A stretch of DNA of 41,649 nt. Source: an uncultured Olsenella sp. GTDB lineage: Bacteria > Actinomycetota > Coriobacteriia > Coriobacteriales > Atopobiaceae. Position numbers and translations under genes: made by a program. The DNA is taken from the NCBI GenBank assembly GCA_949287905.1, contig CASEHX010000014.1, positions 1 through 41,649 on the forward strand, read 5' to 3'. Of this stretch, positions 1 through 8,514 are shown piece after piece; position 1 is the first letter of the stretch, and the number at the start of each line of letters is the position of its first letter. Under the pieces are notes generated by a model, which worked only from the letters and a program-made list of their open reading frames with translations, was not told where the DNA came from and did no database searches.

Positions 1-3000
1 CGTCGAGCGCGGCCTGCGCGCCGGCGAGCGCCTCGGCGTAGGCCGCCCAGGACTCGGCCGTGTAGTCGTCCTCGGCGAGGCCGCTGTTGTTCTCGATGAC
101 CTCCTGGAGGTTCTTGCGCGCCTCCTCAACGGGGTCGGGCGCGGGCTCGGGCTCGGAGACCGTGACCTCGAAGGTGGCGGTCATGCCCGCGTAGGTGACG
201 GTGACCTCAATGGTCCCGGCGGCCGAGAAGGTCGTGGGGCTGAAGGCAAACTCGTCCGCGGCACCCACGTAGGCAACCGTCTTGGTGGAGTCGTCGGAGT
301 AGGTGAGGGTGAGCTCGAGGCCGGACGGCTGGAGCTCGTCGCCCACGACGTAGCTGGTCTTGGCCGGGAGGGCCTTCACCGCGATGCCGGCGAGCGTGGG
401 CTCCGGCTCCGGCTCGGGCTCAACGGTCTCAAGGCCGTCGATGGCGTCCAGAATGGCCTGGGCGGCCTCGGCAACCTCGGCCTCGGTGGCGTCGTCGTTG
501 GCCAGTACGACCTTGCCCGCGGCAACGGCCTCGTCGAGCGCGGCGAGAGAATCCTCGGTCTTGTCCGTGCGATCGACGGCCTCGGCCGTAGCGAGTGCGT
601 TCTCGAGGGCGGTCTTGTCGACGGGCGTGGGCTCGGGCTCGGGGTCGGTGCCGGTGTGCTCGAGGCCGCTCACCACGAGCTCGGCCGCGCCCACAAAGTT
701 GTTGCCGGCGTGCGTGCTCGTGCCAACGATCGTCACGTAGCGGCCGGTCACGGGCTCGTCAAAGTTGACGATGGTGGCGTCGCGGCTGCCGGCGCTGGTC
801 ACGTTGGGGAAGGTCCCCTCGGCGGCGGGGGTGCCGGTGGGAACGCCGCTGGGCTTGTCGGCCGTCACAAAGACCTTGTAGTCCTTCATGAGGCCGTTGG
901 CGTTGGACTGGCGCGGCAGGTAGGAGACGCCGTCAACGTCGTACTCGGCACCCAGGTCGATGGTGATGTAGCCGGGCAGGCTGCTCGTGCCGCTCTGCCA
1001 CGCGCTGTGCCAGTAGGTGCTGGGGTCGCCGTCGATGGCGGCGTTCGCAAAGCCGCTCGTCTCGCCCTCGCCGGTCGTCTCCTCGGACGAGAAGCCCGCG
1101 ATCTCGTAGAGCTCCTGGTCGATGGGGTGCGCCAGCGCGTCGCTCGCGATCGTGAGCGTTGCGGAGCCGCTCCACCAGCCCTGCTCGACGGTCACCTCGT
1201 AGGAGCCGGTCGTGGCGTCCTTGGGGACGGAGATCGTTGCCTCGGCGGCGCCGTCGGCGTCAACCGTGAGCGTGACCTCGCCAAACTCGGACGTCAGCGT
1301 CGCGTCCATCTCGGACTCGAGGCCGGTCACGGTGACGGAGACCTCAAAGCCGGGGGCCGCGGTGGCCGGGTACAGCGTCACCTCGGGCGAGAAGGCCGGG
1401 GTGACCTCAAACTCCGCGCCGGAGCCGGCGGGATCGGTCGTCACCTGGTAGGTGCCGGGCTTGACGGCCGGGACGGTGAACTCGTAGGCGCCCTCGCCGA
1501 ACTCGTCAACGGTGACGGAGCCGAGCGTGGAGTCGCCAAAGCTCAGCGAGACGGACGCGCTGGGAGCAAAGTCGCTCAGCGTGACGGTGACCTTCTCGCC
1601 CTGCTCGCCGGAGGCGGCGGAGAGCGCGATGTTGTTGCCGTAGATGGTCTCGCCGCCGGTCACGGTGACGGTCACGGTGTCAGTGACGGTCTTGCCGCCC
1701 GCGGTGAACGTCACGGTGCCGGTGTGGGTGCCCTGCTCGGGAAGCTCGGTGAGCGTGAGCTCCCAGAGGCCGTTCTGGGCGCGGTTGTTGTTGTTCGCCG
1801 CCGTGGGGGCCTGGTACGGGCGGTTCTGGACCACGCCGAGCTGCTGGGTGGTGTCGTCCTCCCACGTGATGGTGGCGGTGACGTCGGCGATGTCGGTCAT
1901 CGGCATGTAGCCGTGCGCGATCGTGTGCGCAACGCCCACGGACGGTGCGGTCTCGAGGTCGGTGGCCGCGACGAGCGGCTCGTTCTCAAGGCCGTCCTCG
2001 GCGTAGAAGTCGGCGCCCTTCATGGTGAGAGCGGGGACGGTGTCTGCCAGGCGCTCGCGCAGGTCGGCAACCAGGCCGGTGCGCTTGGCCTGCGGGGTCC
2101 AGCCGACCTCGGCCAGAGCCATCGCGCGCGGGAACGAGGGGAAGAAGAAGTCCTGGATGCCGCGGACGTGCTCGCTCCACATGGCGCCCTCGACGCCGCG
2201 CACGTACTCGTCGGAGAGGCCGGCGCGGGCGGACGGGTCGTAGTTGTAGAAGTCGTCGATGTTGCAGACGCCGTCCGCGCCGCCCGCCCAGCTGGGGCCG
2301 GCCACGTTGGTGCCGGGGCGCTGCGGGAAGTAGGCGTTCTGGGCCATGGACCAGATGATACGGGCGTCGGAGCTGGTGATGGTGCCTGCGGAGGGCTGAC
2401 CGTTCCAGCACTGGATGGTGTCGCCGGACTCAAGGTCAACGCCGCTCGACGCCCACTCGTTCCAGCCGATGGGGGTGAGGCCCATCTCGCGGACCATCTC
2501 GCCGGCCTTGTTGAGGAACTGGACCGCGCGGCCGGGGTGGTCGGTGTTGAGCTGGTGGGTCTCGTCACCGCCGATGTGGATGTACTCGGAGCCGCAGATG
2601 TCGGTGATCTGCTTCACCACGTGCTCGAGGAACATCCAGGTGTACTCGTTGTTGTAGTCGAGATAGGAGCCACCCACGTCGCCGGTGGTCTGGGCCGGGG
2701 CGCAGATCCACTCGGCGGGGTTCTCGATCTTCTCGCCGGTCTTGGGATCAACCGTGCCGTCATGCGAGGACTCGGCGGAGTTGAGCTGCGGGATGGCGTG
2801 GAGGATGCCCTGGGAGTGTCCGGGCATGTCGACCTCGGGCACGACCTCGATGTGGTGCGCGTTGGCGTAGGCCACGATCTCGCGCAGGTCGTCCTGCGTG
2901 TAGTAGCCGCGGATGCCGGGGTTCTGCTGGTACTGGGTGGTACCCATCGCGGCGTCGCCGGCAATCTCCGCGAGGCGCGTGTAGTCGATGTCATCGCCCT

Positions 3001-4738
3001 CGACGCGGCCCTCGTTGGTGATCTCGACGCGCCAGCCCTGGTCGTCGGTCAGGTGCAGGTGCAGAACGTTGAGCTTGTACATAGAGAGCACGTCGATGGC
3101 CTGCTTGATCTCGTCAACCGTGAGGAACGAACGGGCCGGATCGAGCATGACGGCGCGCCACTCGTAGCGCGGCCAGTCCATGATAGAGAGCGCCGGGACC
3201 TCCCACGGGCCGTTGGTGGTGAAGTCCGCCACCGAGAAGGGCCCCAAGAGCTGGTAGATGGTCTGGATGCCGTTGTAGAGGCCGTCGGTGGTAGCGGCGG
3301 CGACGCCGAGCCGCCTTACATTGGACAGGAGGAAGTAGCCCTCGGCGGTGTTGGTGCCAACATACTCTTCGAGCTGCTCGTCAGTTCCGATAACGATCTC
3401 GATGTCCGGGACGTCGTCGTTGGACTCGGCCACAACCTCAAGGTCGTAGCCCGTGGAGACGCGCAGGGTCTCGGCGAGCTTCTCGGCCTCGGCCTTGGCG
3501 GCCTCGCCCTGGTACACGATGTCGGACTCGGGGCTGAGCACAAAGCCCTCGTCGTCGAGCGCCGTGTACGTGACGGGCTCGGGCACCACGGAGGGCAGCT
3601 CGTCGTCAACGGGCTCGGGCTCAGGCTCGGGAGCGCCGTTCGTCCAGGTGCCCCAGACCTCGAACTCCCACACGCTCATCGCGTAGGTGGCGCTGCGCTT
3701 TGCGATGTAGAGGCGGATGTAGCGGGTCTGGACGTTGCTGAGCTCGATCTCCTTGGTCTCGGAGTCGGCGCCGGTCAGGTCATCCGTGACGGCGGTCCAG
3801 TCGGTGCCGTTTGCGGAGGTCTCGATGCGGTACGGGTTGCCAAACTGCTTGCCCCAGACGATCTTCACGCTGGAGACGTCGGCCTCGGCGCCCAGGTCGA
3901 GCGCGAGCCACACGCCGTCCGCATTGTTGGCGGACCAGCGGCTGGCAGCGGTGTTGACGTGGTTGTCACGCGTGGTGAGCCACGCCTGGTCGCGCCACTC
4001 GGTGTCGGTGACCAGGCCGACCTTGCCGTCAACGGCGAGCTCGGGCCCCCACTGGCCGTCGACCTCCTGGCCGGAGGCGCTGACCGTGGTGGTCTCGAGG
4101 CGCGCCAGGTTCTCCGGCTCCGCGGTCTTCTCGGTGCCCCAGACCTCAAACTCCCAGATGCCGGTGGAGTACTCGGAGTTGGCCTCGGTGACGGTGACGC
4201 GCACGTAGCGCGCGACGGCGTCGCTCAGCTGGACGGTGTCCTTCTCGGAGGCAGTGGCGGAGAGCGTCTCGGAGCCGTTCTCCGTGACGGCGGTCCACTC
4301 GGAGTTGTCCAGCGAGGTCTCGAGCTTGTAGCCCTTGCCGAACTGCTTGCCCCAGTAGATGGTCACGTTGTCGACGACGACCTCCTTGCCGAGGTCGACG
4401 GTCAGCCAACGCTCTCCCGTCTTGTTGGACGACCAGCGGCTGGACTCCTGGTTGCGGAAGTTGTTTCCGTCATCGCGCCAGCTGAAGTCGTCGCGCTTGT
4501 CGTCGCCGTTCATCAGGCCGACGAGGCCGTCCACGGCGCGAGCGGGCTCCCAGGCGGTCGTCGCGCCGTTGGCCTCCTCCGTGCCGGACGCCGTGACCGT
4601 GGCGCCCTGCGCGAAGTTAGTCAGCTCCGGCTCGGCCTGAGCCGTCACCGCGGCGCCCGCCACGGCCACTCCGCCCAGCGCAAGTGCGCCGGCCAGAAGC
4701 GCCGCGAAGAGCCTTCGCTTTGGTTGCTTCCTGCTCAT
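1..4738 (-). CDS. Secreted multidomain GH20 beta-N-acetylhexosaminidase (3' part outside window)
   Basis: The frame is open from the ATG at 4738 to the left edge, about 1579 codons with no stop, so the C-terminus is missing. A GGGGAA ribosome site sits just upstream. Residues 1-35 are a Sec signal peptide (basic start, Ala/Leu/Gly core, AQA before Glu). Two discoidin (F5/8C, CBM32-like) domains follow at about 40-160 and 165-315, then a GH20b-like domain at about 345-515 and the GH20 barrel at about 520-880. The barrel carries the hallmark HIGGDE motif; D725 and E726 are the expected substrate-assisted catalytic pair. Behind it lie Ig-like segments (about 930-1200), a third discoidin domain (about 1205-1360), a FIVAR-like helical repeat, a group-4-type Ig domain (about 1445-1530) and the start of another FIVAR. 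The family releases terminal GlcNAc/GalNAc, so host mucin or milk-type glycans are plausible substrates (inference). A sortase or wall anchor probably lies beyond the edge. Confidence 0.93.
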   Translation of the reverse strand, partial: MSRKQPKRRLFAALLAGALALGGVAVAGAAVTAQAEPELTNFAQGATVTASGTEEANGATTAWEPARAVDGLVGLMNGDDKRDDFSWRDDGNNFRNQESSRWSSNKTGERWLTVDLGKEVVVDNVTIYWGKQFGKGYKLETSLDNSEWTAVTENGSETLSATASEKDTVQLSDAVARYVRVTVTEANSEYSTGIWEFEVWGTEKTAEPENLARLETTTVSASGQEVDGQWGPELAVDGKVGLVTDTEWRDQAWLTTRDNHVNTAASRWSANNADGVWLALDLGAEADVSSVKIVWGKQFGNPYRIETSANGTDWTAVTDDLTGADSETKEIELSNVQTRYIRLYIAKRSATYAMSVWEFEVWGTWTNGAPEPEPEPVDDELPSVVPEPVTYTALDDEGFVLSPESDIVYQGEAAKAEAEKLAETLRVSTGYDLEVVAESNDDVPDIEIVIGTDEQLEEYVGTNTAEGYFLLSNVRRLGVAAATTDGLYNGIQTIYQLLGPFSVADFTTNGPWEVPALSIMDWPRYEWRAVMLDPARSFLTVDEIKQAIDVLSMYKLNVLHLHLTDDQGWRVEITNEGRVEGDDIDYTRLAEIAGDAAMGTTQYQQNPGIRGYYTQDDLREIVAYANAHHIEVVPEVDMPGHSQGILHAIPQLNSAESSHDGTVDPKTGEKIENPAEWICAPAQTTGDVGGSYLDYNNEYTWMFLEHVVKQITDICGSEYIHIGGDETHQLNTDHPGRAVQFLNKAGEMVREMGLTPIGWNEWASSGVDLESGDTIQCWNGQPSAGTITSSDARIIWSMAQNAYFPQRPGTNVAGPSWAGGADGVCNIDDFYNYDPSARAGLSDEYVRGVEGAMWSEHVRGIQDFFFPSFPRAMALAEVGWTPQAKRTGLVADLRERLADTVPALTMKGADFYAEDGLENEPLVAATDLETAPSVGVAHTIAHGYMPMTDIADVTATITWEDDTTQQLGVVQNRPYQAPTAANNNNRAQNGLWELTLTELPEQGTHTGTVTFTAGGKTVTDTVTVTVTGGETIYGNNIALSAASGEQGEKVTVTLSDFAPSASVSLSFGDSTLGSVTVDEFGEGAYEFTVPAVKPGTYQVTTDPAGSGAEFEVTPAFSPEVTLYPATAAPGFEVSVTVTGLESEMDATLTSEFGEVTLTVDADGAAEATISVPKDATTGSYEVTVEQGWWSGSATLTIASDALAHPIDQELYEIAGFSSEETTGEGETSGFANAAIDGDPSTYWHSAWQSGTSSLPGYITIDLGAEYDVDGVSYLPRQSNANGLMKDYKVFVTADKPSGVPTGTPAAEGTFPNVTSAGSRDATIVNFDEPVTGRYVTIVGTSTHAGNNFVGAAELVVSGLEHTGTDPEPEPTPVDKTALENALATAEAVDRTDKTEDSLAALDEAVAAGKVVLANDDATEAEVAEAAQAILDAIDGLETVEPEPEPEPTLAGIAVKALPAKTSYVVGDELQPSGLELTLTYSDDSTKTVAYVGAADEFAFSPTTFSAAGTIEVTVTYAGMTATFEVTVSEPEPAPDPVEEARKNLQEVIENNSGLAEDDYTAESWAAYAEALAGAQAALD

Positions 4739-4913
4739 GCTTTCCCCTCTCGTTTGAGCTTCGGGTGGGAAACCCATAATCTAAACCACTCTAGCAGGGG
4801 ATATTCAGTTTTGATTCTGCGTTTGCGCAGGTAGCTGGCAGGTGGCTTTAACCCCTCGGCCAACGGCGGGGCTGTTCCGCGCTGCGGACGCTTGTGGTTG
4901 CGATCTAGCGTCC

Positions 4914-5152
4914 TTCTCGCTTGACAAGGAGGGCCTTGTCTCAGCCTTGCCGGGAGAAAACTTGACAAAATGGGGCTCGTCTCAGCACCAGGCCGCTCAA
5001 AGGCTGAGACGAGCCCCGCTTCGTCAAGCGAGAAGCCCCTCGGGCTGAGACGAGCCCCATATCGTCAAGCGAGAAGCCCCTCAGGCTGAGACGAGCCCCA
5101 TATCGTCAAGCGAGAAGCCCCTCAGGCTGAGACGAGCCCCGCTTCGTCAAGC
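4914..5152. repeat. 41-bp tandem repeat plus inverted copies between lemA-like gene and GH20 gene
   Basis: A 41-bp unit beginning GGCTGAGACGAGCCCC starts at 5002, 5043, 5084 and 5125, giving about 3.7 copies that end at 5152. Units differ mainly at two or three bases (GCTT versus ATAT). The upstream part (4914-4986) holds the same sequence in inverse orientation. 4961-4986 pairs with 5003-5028 at 23 of 26 positions across a 16-nt loop, and all three mismatches are transitions. There are no unique spacers, so this is not a CRISPR array. It fills most of the 433-nt gap. It could act as the terminator of the upstream gene, as a protein-binding array or as an amplified intergenic repeat. Confidence 0.85.
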
Positions 5153-5169
5153 TCCCCGCGCGTCGTCGC

Positions 5170-5736
5170 CTAGAATCGCGCCCAGGGCAGCTCGTGCTCC
5201 CGCTCGTGCCGGGCCTTGGCGGTCAGGCTCTTGCGCGGCCGGTACCGATAGCCGGAGATCTTGTTGCCGGGAAAGCTGGTGACGCGGCTGTTGTAGCCGC
5301 GGACGCACTTCTCGTAGGACTCGCGCGAACGGGCAAGGCAGTTCTCGGCGTCCGCGATGTCCGTCAGAAGCTGCACCAGGTCGGGATTGGTCATGAGGAC
5401 CGTGGAGCGTTCCGCCATGGCAAACATCGCGCGCAGCTCCTCCGTGAGGGCGTCGGATGCCGCGGCCTTCTCCTCGGGCTTCTCGGCCACCTCCACCGCA
5501 GCGCGCGCCGCGGAGATCGGCTCGATCGCGTCTGAGCCGCGGCCAACGCGCTCTGCCATCGTGGCCTCAAGGCTCAGCACCAGGTCGCCGCGGCGCGCCA
5601 TGTCCTTCTCAACGACCTTCCAGGCGTCGACGCAGCGATTGTCCTCGGCAATGATGTTCAGGTAGGTGCGGGTGTAGACCATGACGAGGGCGATGATGGC
5701 CAGCCCGACGAGCAGGATGACAACGATGGGGTCCAC
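5170..5736 (-). CDS. LemA family membrane protein
   Basis: 188 residues from the GTG at 5736, chosen because GGAG lies 6 nt upstream. A GTG at 5781 would add 15 residues but has no ribosome site and sits only 14 nt from the tRNA. A single N-terminal membrane helix (about residues 5-22) precedes a cytosolic or extracytosolic helical domain. That domain carries the LemA pattern: a W-x(7)-RRGDL segment early, and later NPDL, then a run of the AENCLARSRESYEKCVRGYN type followed by SFPGNKIS. LemA proteins are four-helix-bundle proteins of unclear biochemical role, often found with TPM-domain or peptidase partners, and none is seen here. The gene lies downstream of tRNA-Ser on the same strand. The C-terminal 30 residues are basic and family-atypical. 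Confidence 0.8.
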   Translation of the reverse strand: MDPIVVILLVGLAIIALVMVYTRTYLNIIAEDNRCVDAWKVVEKDMARRGDLVLSLEATMAERVGRGSDAIEPISAARAAVEVAEKPEEKAAASDALTEELRAMFAMAERSTVLMTNPDLVQLLTDIADAENCLARSRESYEKCVRGYNSRVTSFPGNKISGYRYRPRKSLTAKARHEREHELPWARF

Positions 5737-5794
5737 GGGCGCTCCGTTCAAAAAAGTGGAAAAGGGCGAGCCCTCTTCCACAGGTGGTTGCGTA

Positions 5795-5887
5795 TGGCGG
5801 AGGAGGAGGGATTCGAACCCTCGGAACGGGGGTTGCCCGCTCGACGGTTTTCAAGACCGCTGCATTCAACCGCTCTGCCACTCCTCC
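5795..5887 (-). tRNA. tRNA-Ser(UGA)
   Basis: The minus strand folds into a complete class II tRNA. Acceptor strand GGAGGAG pairs with CTCCTCC, there is a D arm, anticodon loop CTTGAAA (anticodon TGA), a long variable arm typical of tRNA-Ser, and a T arm with loop TTCGAAT. The terminal CCA is encoded (forward TGG at 5795-5797). A GATACT-like -10 lies about 12 nt upstream on the minus strand. The gene sits between the divergent tadA and the co-oriented LemA gene. Confidence 0.96.
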
Positions 5888-5944
5888 GAGTGTGAGCACT
5901 AGTATCCTACCCCATGTGAGACGTTGCCGAGCGCGGGAGGAAGC

Positions 5945-6550
5945 GTGGGCGAGAAGAACGACGTTGCCGCGGCCGCCGCGGACAAGGCCGCAGTTGTGGC
6001 TGCGGGCGAGGCTCTGACCGAGGCGGGTGAGGCGTCGGCTGTCGGCGAGCCGCTGGCAGAAGACGAGGCTGCGGGTGTGACCGCCGTCGAGGCGCCGGAC
6101 GCGGACGAGAAGTACATGCGCCTCGCGCTCGAGGAGGCCGAGGCTGCGGCCGCGGAGGGCGAGGTGCCCATAGGCGCGGTCGTGGTGTGCGACGGCCGGG
6201 TGGTCGCTCGGGCGCACAACCGGCGCGAGACGGACGCCGACCCGTCTGCCCACGCCGAGTTTCTCGCCATGGTTGCCGCAGCCCGTGAGCTGGGGCGCTG
6301 GCGACTCACCGGCTGCACGGTCTACGTGACGCTGGAGCCGTGCCTCATGTGCGCCGGCCTCATGGTGAACGCACGTGTGGACCGCTGCGTGTACGGCGCG
6401 GCCGACCCCAAGGGCGGCGCGGTGGGCACGCTGTTTGACGTGAGCCACGACGAGCGGCTCAACCACGAGTTCGAGGTCACAAGCGGTGTGCTGGCAGACG
6501 AGGCGGCGGGGCTGCTGAGGGCGTTTTTCCGCGCGCGTCGGCGACGCTAG
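5945..6550 (+). CDS. tadA: tRNA adenosine(34) deaminase TadA
   Basis: Converts A34 to inosine in tRNA-Arg(ACG). About 201 residues. The cytidine/deoxycytidylate deaminase core starts near residue 55. It carries the HAE motif (zinc ligand H103, proton-shuttling E105) and PCLMC (zinc ligands C133 and C136). The GTG at 5945 was chosen because GGAGG ends 4 nt before it; a TTG at 5924 lies upstream in frame without a better signal, and the ATG at 6117 would start close to the conserved core. The first 50 or so residues are an unusual Ala/Glu/Asp-rich extension beyond the normal TadA length of about 150-165. The extension opens with GEKND, encoded by the recurrent 9-mer GGCGAGAAG, and may be poorly conserved. 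Confidence 0.93.
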   Translation: MGEKNDVAAAAADKAAVVAAGEALTEAGEASAVGEPLAEDEAAGVTAVEAPDADEKYMRLALEEAEAAAAEGEVPIGAVVVCDGRVVARAHNRRETDADPSAHAEFLAMVAAARELGRWRLTGCTVYVTLEPCLMCAGLMVNARVDRCVYGAADPKGGAVGTLFDVSHDERLNHEFEVTSGVLADEAAGLLRAFFRARRRR

Positions 6551-6604
6551 GGTGCGGGCGCTCTTCTCGCCGCCGTCGGGGTGCAGCCGTGCTTCTCGCC
6601 GCAA

Positions 6605-6681
6605 AATAACACGCAGAATCAAGCACAACTATCTATAATCGCAGGTTCGAAAAACGGAAAAGTCCGATTCTGCGTGATATT
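6605..6681. repeat. Inverted repeat between convergent tadA and lctP
   Basis: AATAACACGCAGAATC (6605-6620) pairs with GATTCTGCGTGATATT (6666-6681) at 15 of 16 positions across a 45-nt AT-richer loop. It lies in the 209-nt gap where tadA (+) and lctP (-) converge, so a bidirectional terminator or structured RNA end is plausible. There is no clean T tract. Two copies of CTTCTCGCC (6563-6571, 6592-6600) lie between it and tadA. Confidence 0.75.
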
Positions 6682-6759
6682 CCGAAGGGCGACAAGAACG
6701 CGTGACAAGAACCGGCGGCAAGAACGAACGACAAGAGCGCGCCGCGTGGAGCGCCGCCG

Positions 6760-8319
6760 CTACAGCACGAGCGAGCCCACGTAGACGATGACCGCCATCA
6801 CCACGGCAAACGCAAACGCGTACTTGGCGATCTTGCCGAGGATCTCTCCGTCCTTGCCCACGAGGCCGCAGGCGGCGCAGCCGATGGCGATGTTCTGCGG
6901 GCTGAGCATCTTGCCCGCCGAGACGCCGAGCGAGTTGGACGCCACGAGCCAGGTCTCGTTGACGCCGATGGACTGGGCGGCGTGGAGCTGGACGTTGCCA
7001 AACAGCACCTCGCTGGAGGTGCCGGAGCCGGTGACGAAGGTGCCCAGCGCGCCCAGCAGCGGCGCGACCAGCGGATAGAAGCCGCCGAGCGCGGCCACGA
7101 AGAAGGCGGAGATGCTCGCGATCATGCCGGAGTAACCCATGATTTTTGCGCAGGCCAGCACGCCGAGCATCGTGACGATGGTCTTGCTCATCTGCTTCAC
7201 GGTGGCGCCCAGCACGCCAAGCATCTCGCGCGGCGAGCAACCCTGGATGAGGCCGCCCACGATGCCGCAGATGAAGATCAGCACGCCGGGCGTGTTCACC
7301 CACGAGAAGGTCAGCGTGGCGGTTGGGTCGCCGGCGTAGATGTTGACCGTGCTCTTGATGGCCGAGAGCGGGCCGTTCACAAACGGCACGAGCTTGCTCG
7401 TGGCGAGAAGGACCACAAAGATCAGGGCAAACGGCGCCCAGGCGCGCAGCTTGTCTGCCGCGGACTCGGCGGGCGCGTCATTGCCGGTGGAGCCGACGGT
7501 CAGACGGTACTTCTCGGGTACCTCGACGCCGCTTTTGTGCATGTGCAGCGCGTAGGCAAAGGTGAGCACGAGTGAGACCACGGAGGCCACCACGTCGGGC
7601 AGCTCGCCGCCGATGAAGTGGCCGGCGATCAGCAGGCACGCGGCAAAGGACACGCCGGAGACGAGCGCGATGGGCAGCATGCCCTTGAGCGCCTTGCGGC
7701 CGTGGCCCACGAGCGCGACCATGAGAATCGGGCAGGCGATTACGAACGGGAAGACCTGGATGGCCTGGACCGTGGAGAGCTGCACCACGTCGATGCCGGT
7801 GATGGAGGCGAGCGTGGTGGTGGGGATGCCGATGGAGCCAAACATCGTGGGCACGCCGTTGGCGATGAGGCAGGCCAGGATGGCCGTCACGGGGCTGATG
7901 CCGAGGGCCATGAGCATGCTCGCCGGGATGGCCACGGCGGTGCCAAAGCCGGCCATGCCCTCGAGGAAGCCGCCGAAGCACCAGCCGATGAGCAGCGTGA
8001 GCACGCGGCGGTCGGCGGAGACCGAGCAGAGCATGCGCTTGATTGTCTCCATGGCGCCGGTGTGCACGGTGAGGTTGTAGGTGAAGACCGCGGCGATGAT
8101 CACGATCACGATGGGCCAGAGCGCCATGGCAAAGCCCTCGAGCGCGGCGGTGGCCATGTTGACGGGCGTCATCGCCCAGCCGAGCGCGGCGCAGACGGCA
8201 GCTACGACAAGCGCACCGAGGCTCGCGAGATAGGCCTCCATGTGCAGCCCGCACAGTGCGATGACGAGCCAGATGATGGGGGCGAGGGCGAGGACAAACA
8301 TGCCAAAGAGCTCAAGCAT
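6760..8319 (-). CDS. lctP: L-lactate permease, LctP family
   Basis: 519 residues, the usual size of the LctP/LldP/GlcA family, which imports lactate or glycolate with protons. The protein is almost entirely hydrophobic with about 12-14 membrane segments. Family signatures are visible: the FGGFLEGMAGFGTAVAIPA stretch near residue 120, the GVPTMFGSIGIPTTTLA stretch, and the C-terminal GSGTSSEVLFGNVQ and SPQNIAIG segments. The ATG at 8319 is preferred over an in-frame TTG at 8352 because GGGAG stands 8 nt before it. The gene is monocistronic and converges on tadA. Its upstream region holds four alternating repeats that may be an operator. No lactate-utilisation (lutABC) genes are in the window. 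Confidence 0.92.
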   Translation of the reverse strand: MLELFGMFVLALAPIIWLVIALCGLHMEAYLASLGALVVAAVCAALGWAMTPVNMATAALEGFAMALWPIVIVIIAAVFTYNLTVHTGAMETIKRMLCSVSADRRVLTLLIGWCFGGFLEGMAGFGTAVAIPASMLMALGISPVTAILACLIANGVPTMFGSIGIPTTTLASITGIDVVQLSTVQAIQVFPFVIACPILMVALVGHGRKALKGMLPIALVSGVSFAACLLIAGHFIGGELPDVVASVVSLVLTFAYALHMHKSGVEVPEKYRLTVGSTGNDAPAESAADKLRAWAPFALIFVVLLATSKLVPFVNGPLSAIKSTVNIYAGDPTATLTFSWVNTPGVLIFICGIVGGLIQGCSPREMLGVLGATVKQMSKTIVTMLGVLACAKIMGYSGMIASISAFFVAALGGFYPLVAPLLGALGTFVTGSGTSSEVLFGNVQLHAAQSIGVNETWLVASNSLGVSAGKMLSPQNIAIGCAACGLVGKDGEILGKIAKYAFAFAVVMAVIVYVGSLVL

Positions 8320-8419
8320 TGCGGTGACTCCCGAGGTCGTGCGGTCAATCAAGCACTAAATCTAGCACTCGGGAGGGCGCCGGCTGGCGAGAAACCCCGC
8401 GTGTCGGCGCCGCGCGTTA

Positions 8420-8500
8420 CCGCTAAGAATACGTTCGCGTTCTTAGAGAGACCACAGATTCTCTAAGGACGAAGTAGATGCGTAAAGCGTTCTTAGAGGG
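8420..8500. repeat. Four alternating CGTTCTTAGAG half-sites upstream of lctP
   Basis: Variants of CGTTCTTAGAG occur four times in alternating orientation in the 195-nt gap between lctP (starts 8319, -) and the rRNA methyltransferase (ends 8515, -): inverse at about 8420-8432, direct at 8438-8449, inverse at 8460-8471 and direct at 8488-8500. The middle pair forms an 11-of-12 hairpin with a 10-nt loop. The position fits either an operator for lctP or a transcript end for the methyltransferase gene; no T run supports the latter strongly. Confidence 0.7.
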
Positions 8501-8514
8501 TCGCGCCGGTGCCG

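Noticed and set aside
656..4834. Very long plus-strand open frame (about 1390 codons)
   Set aside because: It is the antisense shadow of the GH20 gene, which has a signal peptide, ribosome site and catalytic motifs; the plus frame reads as Val/Gly/Ala/Asp/Arg-rich low complexity typical of GC-rich antisense.
5002..5152. CRISPR array
   Set aside because: The 41-bp units are directly adjacent with no unique spacers and no cas genes are present.
5609..6628. Minus-strand 339-codon frame opposite tadA
   Set aside because: It runs through the tRNA-Ser gene and antisense to TadA; no domain is recognisable.
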